Below, piece after piece: positions 26,021 through 35,294 of a stretch of 64,000 nt of DNA. Numbering within the stretch: position 1 is the first letter of the stretch; each line of letters opens with the position of its first letter. Made by a program: the position numbers and the translations under genes. The notes under the pieces were generated by a model. The model searched no databases. It had not been told where the DNA came from and worked only from the letters and a program-made list of their open reading frames with translations. Source of the stretch: Streptococcus suis. Lineage in GTDB: Bacteria > Bacillota > Bacilli > Lactobacillales > Streptococcaceae. The stretch spans positions 62,001 to 126,000 of the forward strand of contig NZ_JAMWEM010000006.1 in the NCBI RefSeq assembly GCF_024509525.1, given 5' to 3'.

Positions 26021-28222
26021 CTATTGCCCAAACCAGCCTGTTACTGTATCCCAGATTGTTTTTGCACGATCCGGTAAGTTGGCATCTGTAATACTTTGTT
26101 TCGTTTGATCAATCAGGTTTTGAGCACGATTTGTAAAGTCTGCAACGTAATCTTGTGCTGGGGTATCTGTTGGGTTCGTATCTTCCGAAACAGCTACGAT
26201 ACCATTCTGCACGTAGGCATTTTCCACAGTAAACTGAGTACCTGCTGTATTAGGTAAAATAGTACCAGCTACTGTCTGGAAAAGAACTGGCGCCTGCCAA
26301 GAATTGCTGCTATCGATATAATGTTGCTCATCTGTCACTTCAAAACCAACCCATTGACTAATGACTAAATCAGGGGTATAACCAATAATCCACTGGTCAT
26401 TTGTCAAGTCCGCATTAAAACTGGTCTCTGTCGTCCCTGTTTTACCAGCTATGTTATAGCCATAAACATCTGCACTGACACCCGTACCATTGGTAAAAGT
26501 TCCTAACATCATAGAGGTCATCTTATCTGCTACCGACTTATCAATAACACGAGTGCTTTCACTTTTGTGTTCTACCAAGACCTTTCCACTAGCTGTCTCA
26601 ATTTTGGTGATCAGGTGAGCATCTTTCATAACACCTCCATTGGCAAAGGTAGCGTAGGCCTGAGCCATTTCCAGAGGATTGGTAGATACTCCACTACCGA
26701 TTGACATCCCTAGAACTCGGTCGGTATTGTCCAAGTTCAAGCCAAATTTTTCTCCATACTCAAAGGCTGTATTCAGGCCAAGCTTATTGACAGTATAGGC
26801 AACTGGCAAATTGTAGGACAGAGCTAAGGCTTGATACATGGGAATAGTATCTGAGGTTGAATAATCTGTATTATGAAGGGTGTAACCACCGTAGGTTTCC
26901 GTATGGTTGTCTAGCTCTGTATCGATAGCCCAACCTGCTGCAACTGCTGGTGAATAGGCAACCAGGGGTTTAATAGTTGATCCTGGACTGCGAGCAGATT
27001 GGGTCGCAAAGTTAAAACTACGGAAGGTGACATCTTCTGAACTGTTGATACGACCAACCAAAGCACGTACTCCACCAGTTGTAGGATCCAAGGCCACGCT
27101 GGCTGCCTGGGCATATGTTCCATCGTAGCTTGATTGCGGGAACATACTCTCCTCGTTGTAAATCAGCTGCATACTTGCTTGAGAACTCTGATCCATTTCT
27201 GTATAGATCCGATAACCATTATTGATAATGTCAGTCTCACTCAGCCCATAACGATCAATCGCCTCGGCAACAACCGCATCAAAGTAAGATGGGTAAGCAT
27301 AGTTCTGTTGTTTACCTGCGTAAGTATCTGCCAGCTGACTGGCTAAGTCAACCTGAGAGCTGGTATCCGCTGTAGTTTGATCTATGTAGCCTGCATCAAC
27401 CATGGCTGGCAATACTGTGTTGCGCCGATTGGTCGCATTTTCAACAGAATAGTAAGGGTTGTAGATTTCGGGCCCCTTAAGCATCCCTGCAATGACAGCC
27501 GACTGCTCAACACTCAGTTGACTGGCCGAGATTCCAAAGTATTTCTGACTGGCATCTTCTACGCCCCAAACTCCGTTCCCAAAGTAGGCATTGTTGAGGT
27601 ACATGGTCAATATTTCTTGCTTGCTGTATTTTTTATTGATTTCAAGGGCAAGGAAATACTCTCTAGCCTTTCGGCTGACCGTTTGTTCCTGGGTCAGAAA
27701 AGCATTCTTGGCCAACTGTTGCGTAATGGTTGAGCCACCACCTGATTTACCAAGGGTCAAGACCGCTAAAATCGTCCGCTTATAGTTGATGCCTGAGTTT
27801 TCATAGAAGCTCCGATCCTCTGTAGCAATAACGGCATTTTCCAAATTGTCCGAAATAGCATCCAGTTCCACATAGGTTCCTTTTTGACCCGACAAGGTTC
27901 CTGCTTCTACGCCGTCCTTGTCATAGATGACCGTCGTCGCCTTCAAAGCAGCTTGCAGGTCACCGACGTTGGCTGTTTTAGCCAGATAGAAGAGATAGCC
28001 ACCAACTGTCAGAATCAGGACTCCTACCAGAATCAGCAAAATCTTGGTCAACTGATAGCGGCGCCAAAACTTACGAATCGGCTCTGGAATACGTGATTTT
28101 TTCTTTGGTCTTGTAGATTGGTTGCTACGACCACGACGACCACGTGACTGTAGCTGCTCTTGCTCAACTTGAAAATCTTCTGGAACTTCGATTGGCTGGT
28201 ATTGCAAATCATCTTTGTCCAT
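26021..28222 (-). CDS. pbp2A: Class A penicillin-binding protein 2A
   Basis: About 733 residues from the ATG at 28222, which follows GAGAGGTG; upstream extension of the frame overlaps the divergent gene and is rejected. It has a basic, Arg-rich cytoplasmic tail and one transmembrane helix (ILLILVGVLILTVGGYLFYL). The glycosyltransferase domain carries ATEDRSFY and GGSTITQQLAKN, and the transpeptidase domain carries the SPGSTIKP (SxxK), SYN and KTGTT motifs. It polymerises and crosslinks peptidoglycan at the membrane. All catalytic motifs are present. Confidence 0.95.
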   Translation of the reverse strand: MDKDDLQYQPIEVPEDFQVEQEQLQSRGRRGRSNQSTRPKKKSRIPEPIRKFWRRYQLTKILLILVGVLILTVGGYLFYLAKTANVGDLQAALKATTVIYDKDGVEAGTLSGQKGTYVELDAISDNLENAVIATEDRSFYENSGINYKRTILAVLTLGKSGGGSTITQQLAKNAFLTQEQTVSRKAREYFLALEINKKYSKQEILTMYLNNAYFGNGVWGVEDASQKYFGISASQLSVEQSAVIAGMLKGPEIYNPYYSVENATNRRNTVLPAMVDAGYIDQTTADTSSQVDLASQLADTYAGKQQNYAYPSYFDAVVAEAIDRYGLSETDIINNGYRIYTEMDQSSQASMQLIYNEESMFPQSSYDGTYAQAASVALDPTTGGVRALVGRINSSEDVTFRSFNFATQSARSPGSTIKPLVAYSPAVAAGWAIDTELDNHTETYGGYTLHNTDYSTSDTIPMYQALALSYNLPVAYTVNKLGLNTAFEYGEKFGLNLDNTDRVLGMSIGSGVSTNPLEMAQAYATFANGGVMKDAHLITKIETASGKVLVEHKSESTRVIDKSVADKMTSMMLGTFTNGTGVSADVYGYNIAGKTGTTETSFNADLTNDQWIIGYTPDLVISQWVGFEVTDEQHYIDSSNSWQAPVLFQTVAGTILPNTAGTQFTVENAYVQNGIVAVSEDTNPTDTPAQDYVADFTNRAQNLIDQTKQSITDANLPDRAKTIWDTVTGWFGQ

Positions 28223-28374
28223 AGAACACCTCTCTATAGTGAATTTTGTACCATTATACACCATTTCGTCAAAACTAGCAGAAAAAAGCCTGCGATAACT
28301 TGTGACAACAGACAGGGAATTTTTTCTAAAAATATGATAAAATAGGGTCATTCTGAACAAAGAAGAGGATTCCC

Positions 28375-29343
28375 ATGACACAAGTATATGACATTACCAT
28401 TATCGGCGGCGGGCCTGTCGGTCTATTCGCTGCCTTCTACGCCCACCTCCGTCAAGCCAAGGTCAAAATCATTGACTCCCTGCCCCAACTGGGTGGCCAG
28501 CCTGCCATTCTCTATCCCGAAAAGGCCATTTTGGACATTCCAGCCTTTCCCAGCCTGACAGGACAGGAATTGACCGACAACCTCCTCGCCCAGCTGGCTC
28601 CATTTGACACCACGATTTGCCTCAATGAAACCCTGACTGCCATTGAGCCTGGAGAGGTCATTAGCCTGACAACAAACAAAGGCAGCCACCAAACCAAGAC
28701 CCTGATTATCGCTATGGGTGGCGGGGCCTTCAAGCCTCGTCCACTGGAGATTGACGGTGCCGACAGCTTTGACAACGTCCACTACCACGTGTCCAACATC
28801 CAGCAGTATGCAGACCAGGACATCGTCGTCTTGGGGGGCGGTGACTCTGCAGTCGATTGGTCCCTGGCCTTTGAAAAAATCGCCAAGACCACCCAGATCG
28901 CCCACCGTCGTGACAACTTCCGAGCCCTCGAGCACAGCGTGGAGGAGCTCAAGCAGTCCAGCGTCAGCATTCACACGCCTTATCTCCCTAAAAGGCTTTC
29001 TGGGGAAAATGGCAGAGCTTCTGAGATTCATTTTGACAAGGTTAAGAGCGAGGGCAAGCTCAACCTGTCTTTCGACCACCTCTTTGTCAATTACGGTTTC
29101 AAATCATCTGTCGGTACGCTGAAAGAATGGGGATTGGAACTCAATCGCCACCGCATCGTCGTCAACAGTAAGCAAGAAACCTCTCTCCCTGGTATCTATG
29201 CTATCGGTGACTGTTGCTTCTACGAAGGCAAGATTGACCTGATTGCGACTGGACTGGGCGAAGCCCCAACCGCAGTCAACAATGCCATGAACTACCTCAA
29301 TCCAAACGAAAAAGTGCAACCCAAGCACTCGACCAGCCTATAA
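28375..29343 (+). CDS. Ferredoxin/flavodoxin--NADP+ reductase, thioredoxin reductase-like
   Basis: The 322-residue flavoprotein has an N-terminal FAD site (ITIIGGGPVGLFAAFYA), a central NADPH site (VVLGGGDSAVDWS) and a C-terminal FAD motif (GIYAIGDCC). It lacks the CxxC of thioredoxin reductase, which places it with the YumC-type reductases. Expected reaction: electron transfer between NADPH and flavodoxin or ferredoxin. AGAGGA precedes the ATG. It is divergent from pbp2A and followed after 1 bp by a pseudouridine synthase. Confidence 0.92.
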   Translation: MTQVYDITIIGGGPVGLFAAFYAHLRQAKVKIIDSLPQLGGQPAILYPEKAILDIPAFPSLTGQELTDNLLAQLAPFDTTICLNETLTAIEPGEVISLTTNKGSHQTKTLIIAMGGGAFKPRPLEIDGADSFDNVHYHVSNIQQYADQDIVVLGGGDSAVDWSLAFEKIAKTTQIAHRRDNFRALEHSVEELKQSSVSIHTPYLPKRLSGENGRASEIHFDKVKSEGKLNLSFDHLFVNYGFKSSVGTLKEWGLELNRHRIVVNSKQETSLPGIYAIGDCCFYEGKIDLIATGLGEAPTAVNNAMNYLNPNEKVQPKHSTSL

Positions 29344-29344
29344 G

Positions 29345-30208
29345 ATGAAAATTGACATTCGCATACCCCAAGCCTTTCCCCAGCTGACTGTCAAGGAAGT
29401 CTTGGAAGATTATTTTCTCATTCCCAGAAAAATCCGCCATTTCCTCCGCACCAGGAAGCATGTTCGTGTCAACGGCGAGTTGATAAACTGGCAGAGCCCG
29501 ATTGCTGCAGGCGACCTGCTGGAATTGACCTTTGACCAGGAAGATTATCCTGAAAAAAGCATCCCTCTGGGACAGGCGGACTGGGTGGAGGAACTCTATC
29601 AAGATGAGCACTTGATTATCGTCAATAAGCCCGAAGGCATGAAAACCCACGGCAATGAGCCGACGGAGATTGCCCTGCTCAACCATGTATCTGCCTATGT
29701 CGGTCAGACCTGCTATGTGGTCCACAGACTCGATATGGAAACCAGCGGAGCCATTCTCTTTGCCAAAAATCCCTTTATCCTGCCCATTCTCAATCGGCTT
29801 TTGGAAGACAAGGTCATCTACCGTGACTATCTGGCCCTCTGCCAAGGGCAGATCAAAAAAACAGACTGGACCATTACCGATAAAATCGGACGGGATCGAC
29901 ACGACCGTAGAAAGCGGGTAGTCGATAACCGCAAGGGGCAGACTGCTCTTACCCAGGTCCGCCTCTTGAAGACCCTTGGCAAAAATAGTTTGGTTACCTG
30001 TCGCCTCCAGACAGGGCGGACCCACCAAATCCGAGTTCATCTAGCCCACCACGGTCATGCTCTAATCGGCGACCCGCTTTACAGTCGCATTTCCGCCCCT
30101 CGTCTCATGCTCCACGCCCAAAAACTCAGCCTAACCCATCCACTGACTTTAGAAGAAATCCGCGTGGAAGCACGGTCGGAGAGTTTTGAGGAAGTATTGA
30201 AAAAGTAA
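29345..30208 (+). CDS. RluD-family RNA pseudouridine synthase
   Basis: The 287-residue protein has an S4-like N-terminus (FLRTRKHVRVNGEL) and the catalytic core motif HRLDMETSGAILFAKN near residue 127 with the catalytic Asp. The C-terminal RTHQIRVHLAHHGHALIGD motif is also present. It isomerises uridines in rRNA or tRNA; the exact site cannot be told. It starts 1 bp after the reductase and probably shares its transcript. Confidence 0.9.
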   Translation: MKIDIRIPQAFPQLTVKEVLEDYFLIPRKIRHFLRTRKHVRVNGELINWQSPIAAGDLLELTFDQEDYPEKSIPLGQADWVEELYQDEHLIIVNKPEGMKTHGNEPTEIALLNHVSAYVGQTCYVVHRLDMETSGAILFAKNPFILPILNRLLEDKVIYRDYLALCQGQIKKTDWTITDKIGRDRHDRRKRVVDNRKGQTALTQVRLLKTLGKNSLVTCRLQTGRTHQIRVHLAHHGHALIGDPLYSRISAPRLMLHAQKLSLTHPLTLEEIRVEARSESFEEVLKK

Positions 30209-30211
30209 AGA

Positions 30212-30250
30212 AAACTCACTATTTCAGTAATGGAAATAGTGAGTTTTTAC
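30212..30250. terminator. Bidirectional terminator
   Basis: AAAACTCACTATTTC-AGTAAT-GGAAATAGTGAGTTTTT. It separates the plus-strand pair from the convergent purR cluster. Confidence 0.9.
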
Positions 30251-30263
30251 GTATCAGCAATAT

Positions 30264-30515
30264 CTATTTAGCAGTTCTTCTCTTAGGATCCAATCTGGAG
30301 TAAACAAAACTTCCCAGATAGACGATAACAAGAGCTCCCGTAATCAAACCAAGAAGTCCATGAAAGTCCTGTGCACTGGGAAGAACAGTCACGAGTAAGC
30401 AAACCAGAAAGGCAACTGTAGCATTCAACTCTTCCTTTTTCTTGTAAAGGAGATAGAGTTGGTTCAGCACAACTACATTTAGCGATAGGGCAACAAGGAT
30501 TACATGAAACGACAT
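30264..30515 (-). CDS. Small membrane protein, unknown function
   Basis: 83 residues with three hydrophobic segments (ILVALSLNVVVLNQLYLLY, AFLVCLLVTVLP, LLGLITGALVIVYLGSFVY) and a basic C-terminus. AGGAGGAGAATCC precedes the ATG. It follows another small membrane protein and purR. I do not recognise a family. Confidence 0.7.
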   Translation of the reverse strand: MSFHVILVALSLNVVVLNQLYLLYKKKEELNATVAFLVCLLVTVLPSAQDFHGLLGLITGALVIVYLGSFVYSRLDPKRRTAK

Positions 30516-30526
30516 GGATTCTCCTC

Positions 30527-30709
30527 CTATTTGTTTTTATCTCTTTTTAATACTTGCACAAGAGCAAGGTTGAAAAACACGATATAAATCACCAATTCAA
30601 GCCTTCCGATATCGGACAAGCCCAATCGGTAGAGAAAGGCTACCAGCAATAGCACAGCTAGAATGAGATAACCTATCTTCTTAGACTTGGGTTTCTGTTT
30701 ATGATTCAT
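30527..30709 (-). CDS. Small membrane protein, unknown function
   Basis: 60 residues with a basic N-terminus and two hydrophobic segments (IGYLILAVLLLVAFLYRLGL and LELVIYIVFFNLALVQVL). The start codon overlaps the purR stop (ATGA), so translation is probably coupled to purR. No function can be assigned. Confidence 0.65.
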   Translation of the reverse strand: MNHKQKPKSKKIGYLILAVLLLVAFLYRLGLSDIGRLELVIYIVFFNLALVQVLKRDKNK

Positions 30710-31518
30710 TCAAAGATATTTCCCAGCTCCACATCAACTTTGTTATCTTTGACATTGATGTCGGTGACGGCGAGGAGGGATTTGTAGTTGGCTACGTTGC
30801 GGTCGCCTTTTTGATTTTCTGCGAAAACGGCTACGCCTGCCAAGGTTGAGTCAAACTCAGCCAAGAGGCTAATCATACCGTTGATAGTCCCACCATTTTT
30901 CAAGAAATCGTCCACAATCAAGACACGGCTACCCGCCTTCAAGCTCCGTTTAGACAGGAACATTTTCTCGATCCGATCGCTCGATCCTGACACATAGTTG
31001 ACCGAAACGGTTGAGCCTTCGGTGATTTTGAGGTCGCGGCGAACGATGACAAAGGGAACGTTGAGGACATTTGCCACGGCATTGGCAAGGGGAACCCCCT
31101 TGGTTGCGACCGTCATGACCGCGTCAATCTGCTCGTTCTTGAAGCTGTTGGCAATGATGCGGCCGACATTCTTCAAAATATATGGAGTGGAGAGGAGGTC
31201 AGAAGAATAGATATAGCCACCTGGCAAAATGCGGCTACTTTCCGCCATTTGTGCCCGCAGTTTTTCAGCAATCTCTACCGACTCTTCCTGAGAAATCGAA
31301 GGAGTGAAGACCACGCCACCGCTAGCTCCCGTGATCGTTTCAATCTCCCCGATTGAACTTTCCTCAAAGGCTTTTTTGATAATGGCAATATCTTCCGAAA
31401 TAGAGGACTTGGCTGACTCATACTTTTCCGCAAAGGTATTTAGGCTGGTCAACTTGTAAGGGTGATTGATTAGGTAGTTTGAAATCACAACCATACGTTC
31501 GCTTCTTCTCAATTTCAT
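30706..31518 (-). CDS. purR: Purine operon repressor PurR
   Basis: About 270 residues. An N-terminal winged helix (MVVISNYLINHPYKLTSLNTFAEKY region) is followed by a phosphoribosyltransferase-fold domain with the PRPP-binding loop VLIVDDFLKNGGTINGM. PurR represses purine genes and is relieved by PRPP. The second ATG (31518) is chosen because GAGGAG lies 6 bp before it and abuts the first ATG. It is the last gene in the conserved rsgA-to-purR order, with its own -10 (TATAAT) upstream. Confidence 0.93.
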   Translation of the reverse strand: MKLRRSERMVVISNYLINHPYKLTSLNTFAEKYESAKSSISEDIAIIKKAFEESSIGEIETITGASGGVVFTPSISQEESVEIAEKLRAQMAESSRILPGGYIYSSDLLSTPYILKNVGRIIANSFKNEQIDAVMTVATKGVPLANAVANVLNVPFVIVRRDLKITEGSTVSVNYVSGSSDRIEKMFLSKRSLKAGSRVLIVDDFLKNGGTINGMISLLAEFDSTLAGVAVFAENQKGDRNVANYKSLLAVTDINVKDNKVDVELGNIFE

Positions 31519-31570
31519 GGTCATCTCCTCGTTTCCATTTACTATTTTATTTCATTATACCATAAAAAGA

Positions 31571-31606
31571 AAAAAAGCGAACATTTTTTGGAAATTTTCG
31601 CTCATT
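31571..31606 (-). terminator. Terminator of the rsgA-to-kinase operon
   Basis: AGCGAAAATTT-CCAAA-AAATGTTCGCT on the minus strand followed by T7, directly after the kinase stop codon. Confidence 0.75.
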
Positions 31607-31616
31607 TTTTCGTTTT

Positions 31617-32492
31617 TTACTTTTTAGACTGGTACCAACTTGGATAAATGGTCTGAAAACAATTGTACCAAGCCAGAATTTGCTGGGCCTGGGTCTGCAT
31701 GATAGCGACTTCTTTAGCATTCTGCTCTACTGCCCACGGTAAAGACCCCAAACTATTGACGGCTATATAGAGAGCCAGTAAGGTCCAAAATTCATCAGGA
31801 ACTTGGTTTGAAAAATAACCATCTACCATACCTCGTGCCAAGTCAGGAGCCGTCTGCACGGTCCAGACCAAGCGATTAAATTCCTCCCAAGGATCGCCAA
31901 TATCGTGGCGGTCAAAATCAATCAGATAGAGCCTACCGTCTTTCCCCAGCAGCATATTGCCCGAATGAAAATCGCCGTGTTGATAGGTCATGGGACGTTC
32001 GGCGACTAGGTGGCGGTGCTGTGCCACAAAATCAATCATAGCCTGACCACCTTCATAGGAAAGAGAACAGTCAGTATAGGCTTGTAACTTGCGGTCTATT
32101 TTAGCTTGATAGATCTCCTCCCAGCTATTTTCTTGAGGCGGTAGAGGAAGCTGGTGGAGTTCCTTCAATATCTGCCCAGCCTGATAACCATAGTCGTAGA
32201 GTTGTCCAGAAGTTAGACCTGCCGCACAGTCCCGCAAGTCCATACCCTCTATCCATTCATAGAGGGTATGGACTAACTGGTCATCCGTCCAAAAGCTGAT
32301 TGGCTCTGCCACAGGCAACCCTTGCCCAAACAAACTTTTAACTAATTGAAATTCGACTTCCTTGACCTCAATAGCTGTCTGCTCTGCTATTCTCAAAAGA
32401 CAAAAGCGACCGTCATCGAGCTGGACCTTGAACTTTCGATCCGTGGACCAGCCTTTTGTGAGGCTCTCACGTGCGACTATCTTCACGGTCAT
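31617..32492 (-). CDS. Aminoglycoside phosphotransferase-fold small-molecule kinase
   Basis: The 291-residue protein has the APH/choline kinase catalytic loop HGDFHSGNML near residue 172 and the metal-binding IDFDRHDIGDPWEE near residue 190. The substrate is unknown: such kinases act on antibiotics, choline, fructosamine or metabolites. A core-operon location argues for a housekeeping substrate over resistance. The ATG overlaps the yhaM stop (TGATG). Confidence 0.8.
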   Translation of the reverse strand: MTVKIVARESLTKGWSTDRKFKVQLDDGRFCLLRIAEQTAIEVKEVEFQLVKSLFGQGLPVAEPISFWTDDQLVHTLYEWIEGMDLRDCAAGLTSGQLYDYGYQAGQILKELHQLPLPPQENSWEEIYQAKIDRKLQAYTDCSLSYEGGQAMIDFVAQHRHLVAERPMTYQHGDFHSGNMLLGKDGRLYLIDFDRHDIGDPWEEFNRLVWTVQTAPDLARGMVDGYFSNQVPDEFWTLLALYIAVNSLGSLPWAVEQNAKEVAIMQTQAQQILAWYNCFQTIYPSWYQSKK

Positions 32493-33433
32493 CAGTCGAT
32501 ATTGGGCTTATAAAAGGCACGGTTATCCATAGCAAAGATGCGACTGGTCATCTCGCCTGGTCCGACCTTGTCCAAGGCCGTCAACATCATCATCATTTCG
32601 GCATCGATGTTGTCAATCATGTGAATCATCTCTGCTTCCATGACTTGCGGACGAACAGGACTGCCGTATTCCAAGAGTCCGTGGTGGCTGAGGATGACAT
32701 GGCGGAGCAGGATAACATCTTCCTTGCTGTCGTCTATGCCCAATTCCATGACGACCTTGGTAATCTCCTCATCAATCAAGGAAATATGCCCAATCAGATT
32801 GCCACGCACCGTATAACCTGTGTTATCAGGGCCTGTCAACTCAATAACCTTGGCCAAGTCGTGCAACATAATGCCTGCAAAAAGCAGGCTCTTGTTGAGC
32901 TGAGGATAAATATCTCCGATAGCATCCGCCAAACGCACCATAGTCGCCGTGTGATAGGACAGGCCTGAATAGAAAGCGTGGTGGTTGGTCTTGGCAGCTG
33001 GGTAGGAATAAAATTCCTTGTCGTACTTGCTGTAAAGGGCACGCACAATCCGCTGCCAAGTCGCATTTTCAATGCGGAAAATCATCTGACTCAAGTATTC
33101 CTTGGTGTCCTTGACATCAACAGGCGGCTTTTCCTTGAAATCCGCAGGGTCACTCGGCTCGCCAGCCTTTGGCAGACGAAGGACCAGCTGATTGACTTGA
33201 GGAGTGTTATTGTAAACTTCGCGACGCCCCTGCACATGCACCACTGTACCCGCTGTGAAATCCTTGATTTTTCCTGGCTGAGCGTCCCAGACCTTGCCGT
33301 CAATCTCGCCCGTATCATCTTGGAAGGTCAGGGCCAGGTAATCCTTTCCTGCCTTGGTTTGTCGGACATCTGCCGACTTAATCAAGTAGAATCCTTCAAA
33401 GAATTCATCCTTTTTCATCTGGTTAATCTTCAT
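32492..33433 (-). CDS. yhaM: 3'-5' exoribonuclease YhaM
   Basis: About 313 residues. An N-terminal OB-fold (FQDDTGEIDGKVWDAQPG) is followed by an HD phosphohydrolase domain (HHAFYSGLSYHTATMV, HDLAKV, LSHHG). This architecture is that of YhaM/Cbf1, which trims RNA and DNA from the 3' end. Several ATG codons lie close together; the one beginning MKINQMKKDEF is preferred. The start overlaps the end of rmuC. Confidence 0.9.
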   Translation of the reverse strand: MKINQMKKDEFFEGFYLIKSADVRQTKAGKDYLALTFQDDTGEIDGKVWDAQPGKIKDFTAGTVVHVQGRREVYNNTPQVNQLVLRLPKAGEPSDPADFKEKPPVDVKDTKEYLSQMIFRIENATWQRIVRALYSKYDKEFYSYPAAKTNHHAFYSGLSYHTATMVRLADAIGDIYPQLNKSLLFAGIMLHDLAKVIELTGPDNTGYTVRGNLIGHISLIDEEITKVVMELGIDDSKEDVILLRHVILSHHGLLEYGSPVRPQVMEAEMIHMIDNIDAEMMMMLTALDKVGPGEMTSRIFAMDNRAFYKPNID

Positions 33434-34661
33434 TCTCATCCTCATTCATTTCATGGAAACCAAGTAAGCTCTTGGTTTGTTCATCTTCATAGACCTCAAT
33501 GGTCCGCAGGGTACGCTCGATAGCGTTGGTCCGTGTGGTCAAGAGTTTGTCAATGTTGGTGCTGGCTTGATTCAGCTGTTTCTGGGCCTTGACCAAGAGG
33601 TCAGAAAACTTGCCAAACTCCAGCTTGACATTGCCCAGGACCTTGGAAATATCATCAGCAGACTTCTGGATATTGAGGGTCTTGAAACCGACAGACAGGG
33701 AGTTGAGCAAGGCAGACAAGGTGGTCGGTCCTGCTACGACAATGTTTTCCTGACGACGAAGGTCATCAAAGAAAATGGGATTGCGGACAACTTCCGAATA
33801 GAGCCCTTCCGTTGGCAGAAAGAGCACACCAAAATTAGTCGTTTCAGGCGGATTGAGGTACTTGCTCTGAATGTCCTTGGCAAAGCGTTTAATGGCTGCC
33901 AAGAGATTTTTCCGGTGGAGCTCAATCTGGTCCTTGTCCCCGCTCTCGTAGGCTTCTTCTAGGCGGTAGTAATCTGCCAGCGGAAACTTGGAGTCGATTG
34001 GGAGATAGACATAGTCGCCCTCGGTCCGTCCTGGTAGCTTGACCGCATATTCCACTCGCTCGCTTAAGCCAGCCACAGTCGCGAACTCCCGTTCGTACTG
34101 ACTGGGCGTCAAGATATCCTCGATAATCTGCCCCAGCTGCAACTCGCCCATGATCCCACGACTCTTGGTCCCTGACAGGACCTTGTTGAGACTGCCCACA
34201 TCACGTGCCACATTCTGCATTTCTCCCAGTCCCCGATTGACAGACTCCAACTGCTTGGACACTGTTTCAAAGGAGGCTTGTAGGCGGGTTTGCAGGGTTT
34301 TCTCCAGTTTTTCCTCAACCGTCTGCCGCATCTCTTCCAAGCGTTTTTCATTGGAATCTTGAATGGCCTGCAAGCGACGGTCGTTGGCATCACGGTTTTG
34401 CAAGAGGCTCTGGTGCAATTCCTGACGGACCTCTGTCAGTTGCTGGTAGAGTTCCTTACGAACGGCGGTCATCTCCCTGTGCAGTACCTGCTCCTGCTTG
34501 AGTTGCTGATTTTCTAGTAAATAGCTGAGCTGGTCAGACAAGTGGTCTGCTGTGTCTTCCGCTTGGTCTTGCAAGATCTTGGTTAAGCTCTGCCATTTTC
34601 CATAAAGAAAAACCACAGCAACCAAGACCAGTATCAGTAAAATGAGTAATACAATATCCAT
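33423..34661 (-). CDS. rmuC: DNA recombination protein RmuC
   Basis: The 412-residue protein has an N-terminal membrane helix (VLLILLILVLVAVVFLYG), a long coiled coil (about 30-150) and the conserved RmuC nuclease-like domain (GIMGELQLGQIIEDIL, PIDSKFPLADY, FLPTEGLYSEVVR). It is thought to restrain rearrangements at inverted repeats. AAGGA precedes the ATG. It lies directly after thiN. Confidence 0.93.
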   Translation of the reverse strand: MDIVLLILLILVLVAVVFLYGKWQSLTKILQDQAEDTADHLSDQLSYLLENQQLKQEQVLHREMTAVRKELYQQLTEVRQELHQSLLQNRDANDRRLQAIQDSNEKRLEEMRQTVEEKLEKTLQTRLQASFETVSKQLESVNRGLGEMQNVARDVGSLNKVLSGTKSRGIMGELQLGQIIEDILTPSQYEREFATVAGLSERVEYAVKLPGRTEGDYVYLPIDSKFPLADYYRLEEAYESGDKDQIELHRKNLLAAIKRFAKDIQSKYLNPPETTNFGVLFLPTEGLYSEVVRNPIFFDDLRRQENIVVAGPTTLSALLNSLSVGFKTLNIQKSADDISKVLGNVKLEFGKFSDLLVKAQKQLNQASTNIDKLLTTRTNAIERTLRTIEVYEDEQTKSLLGFHEMNEDENED

Positions 34662-35294
34662 CTAATCCTTGTCCTTACTGTAGATGAGGACCACATAGCC
34701 CTGATCCAGTTGAATCTCTATGGCTCTACCTATAAATTCGTTAGAAGCATAGCATTTTTTGAAAAAATAATTGCTGGCGTCCAGCGGATACTTGGCATGG
34801 CGAATGGTCAGGCGACTCTGATCCGACGGCATAAAGGAAATGTACTTCATGCCCTCTACCGCTGACAAACGGTGCCTGCCCGCAGGCCGAAAACGGATGA
34901 CATTCTGTTCATCCACCAGCTCCATCTGCTCCATAAAACTTGCCAAGTCAGGCTCAGCAGCCAGAAAGAGATTGGTCATCATGTGGTCCATACGACCACC
35001 CAAGGCACCGTAGATGCGGACCTGAGCTTGAGGGAAAGTCTGAAAAACCTTCTTCAAGGCCAGTTCCAAGTCCGTATCGTCTTTTTCGGCAGGAGCTTGA
35101 AGGAACTGCTCTGCTTGACCCTTTATCCGACCTAATTCTTCGGGCGTCACCGAGTCAAAGTCACCGATTGCCCAGTCAAGCGGGTAGCCACAGTCCAGCA
35201 ACTTTATCGCCCCAGCATCCACTCCTACATAGAAATCGGCTGGCTCGGGCAAGAGAGTGAGAGGACCGCCTGCCACCAAGGCAACCTTATTCAT
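34662..35294 (-). CDS. thiN: Thiamine pyrophosphokinase
   Basis: The 210-residue protein has an N-terminal catalytic domain with the YVGVDAGAIKLLD and GDFDSVTPEE motifs and the GALGGRMDH loop. A C-terminal beta-sandwich follows. It converts thiamine and ATP to thiamine diphosphate. It overlaps rpe by a few bases and starts rmuC immediately at its stop codon. Confidence 0.92.
   Translation of the reverse strand: MNKVALVAGGPLTLLPEPADFYVGVDAGAIKLLDCGYPLDWAIGDFDSVTPEELGRIKGQAEQFLQAPAEKDDTDLELALKKVFQTFPQAQVRIYGALGGRMDHMMTNLFLAAEPDLASFMEQMELVDEQNVIRFRPAGRHRLSAVEGMKYISFMPSDQSRLTIRHAKYPLDASNYFFKKCYASNEFIGRAIEIQLDQGYVVLIYSKDKD

Noticed and set aside
28223..28381. N-terminal extension of pbp2A
   Set aside because: It overlaps the divergent reductase start and the promoter region. 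The ATG at 28222 has a ribosome binding site and gives a normal N-terminus.
28423..30040. Minus-strand ORFs of 218 and 247 codons
   Set aside because: They mirror the ferredoxin-NADP reductase and pseudouridine synthase genes, which carry full catalytic motifs on the plus strand.
31571..31606. PurBox-like GCGAACATTTTTT upstream of purR
   Set aside because: It is one arm of a stem followed by T7 just after the kinase stop codon and is better explained as a terminator.
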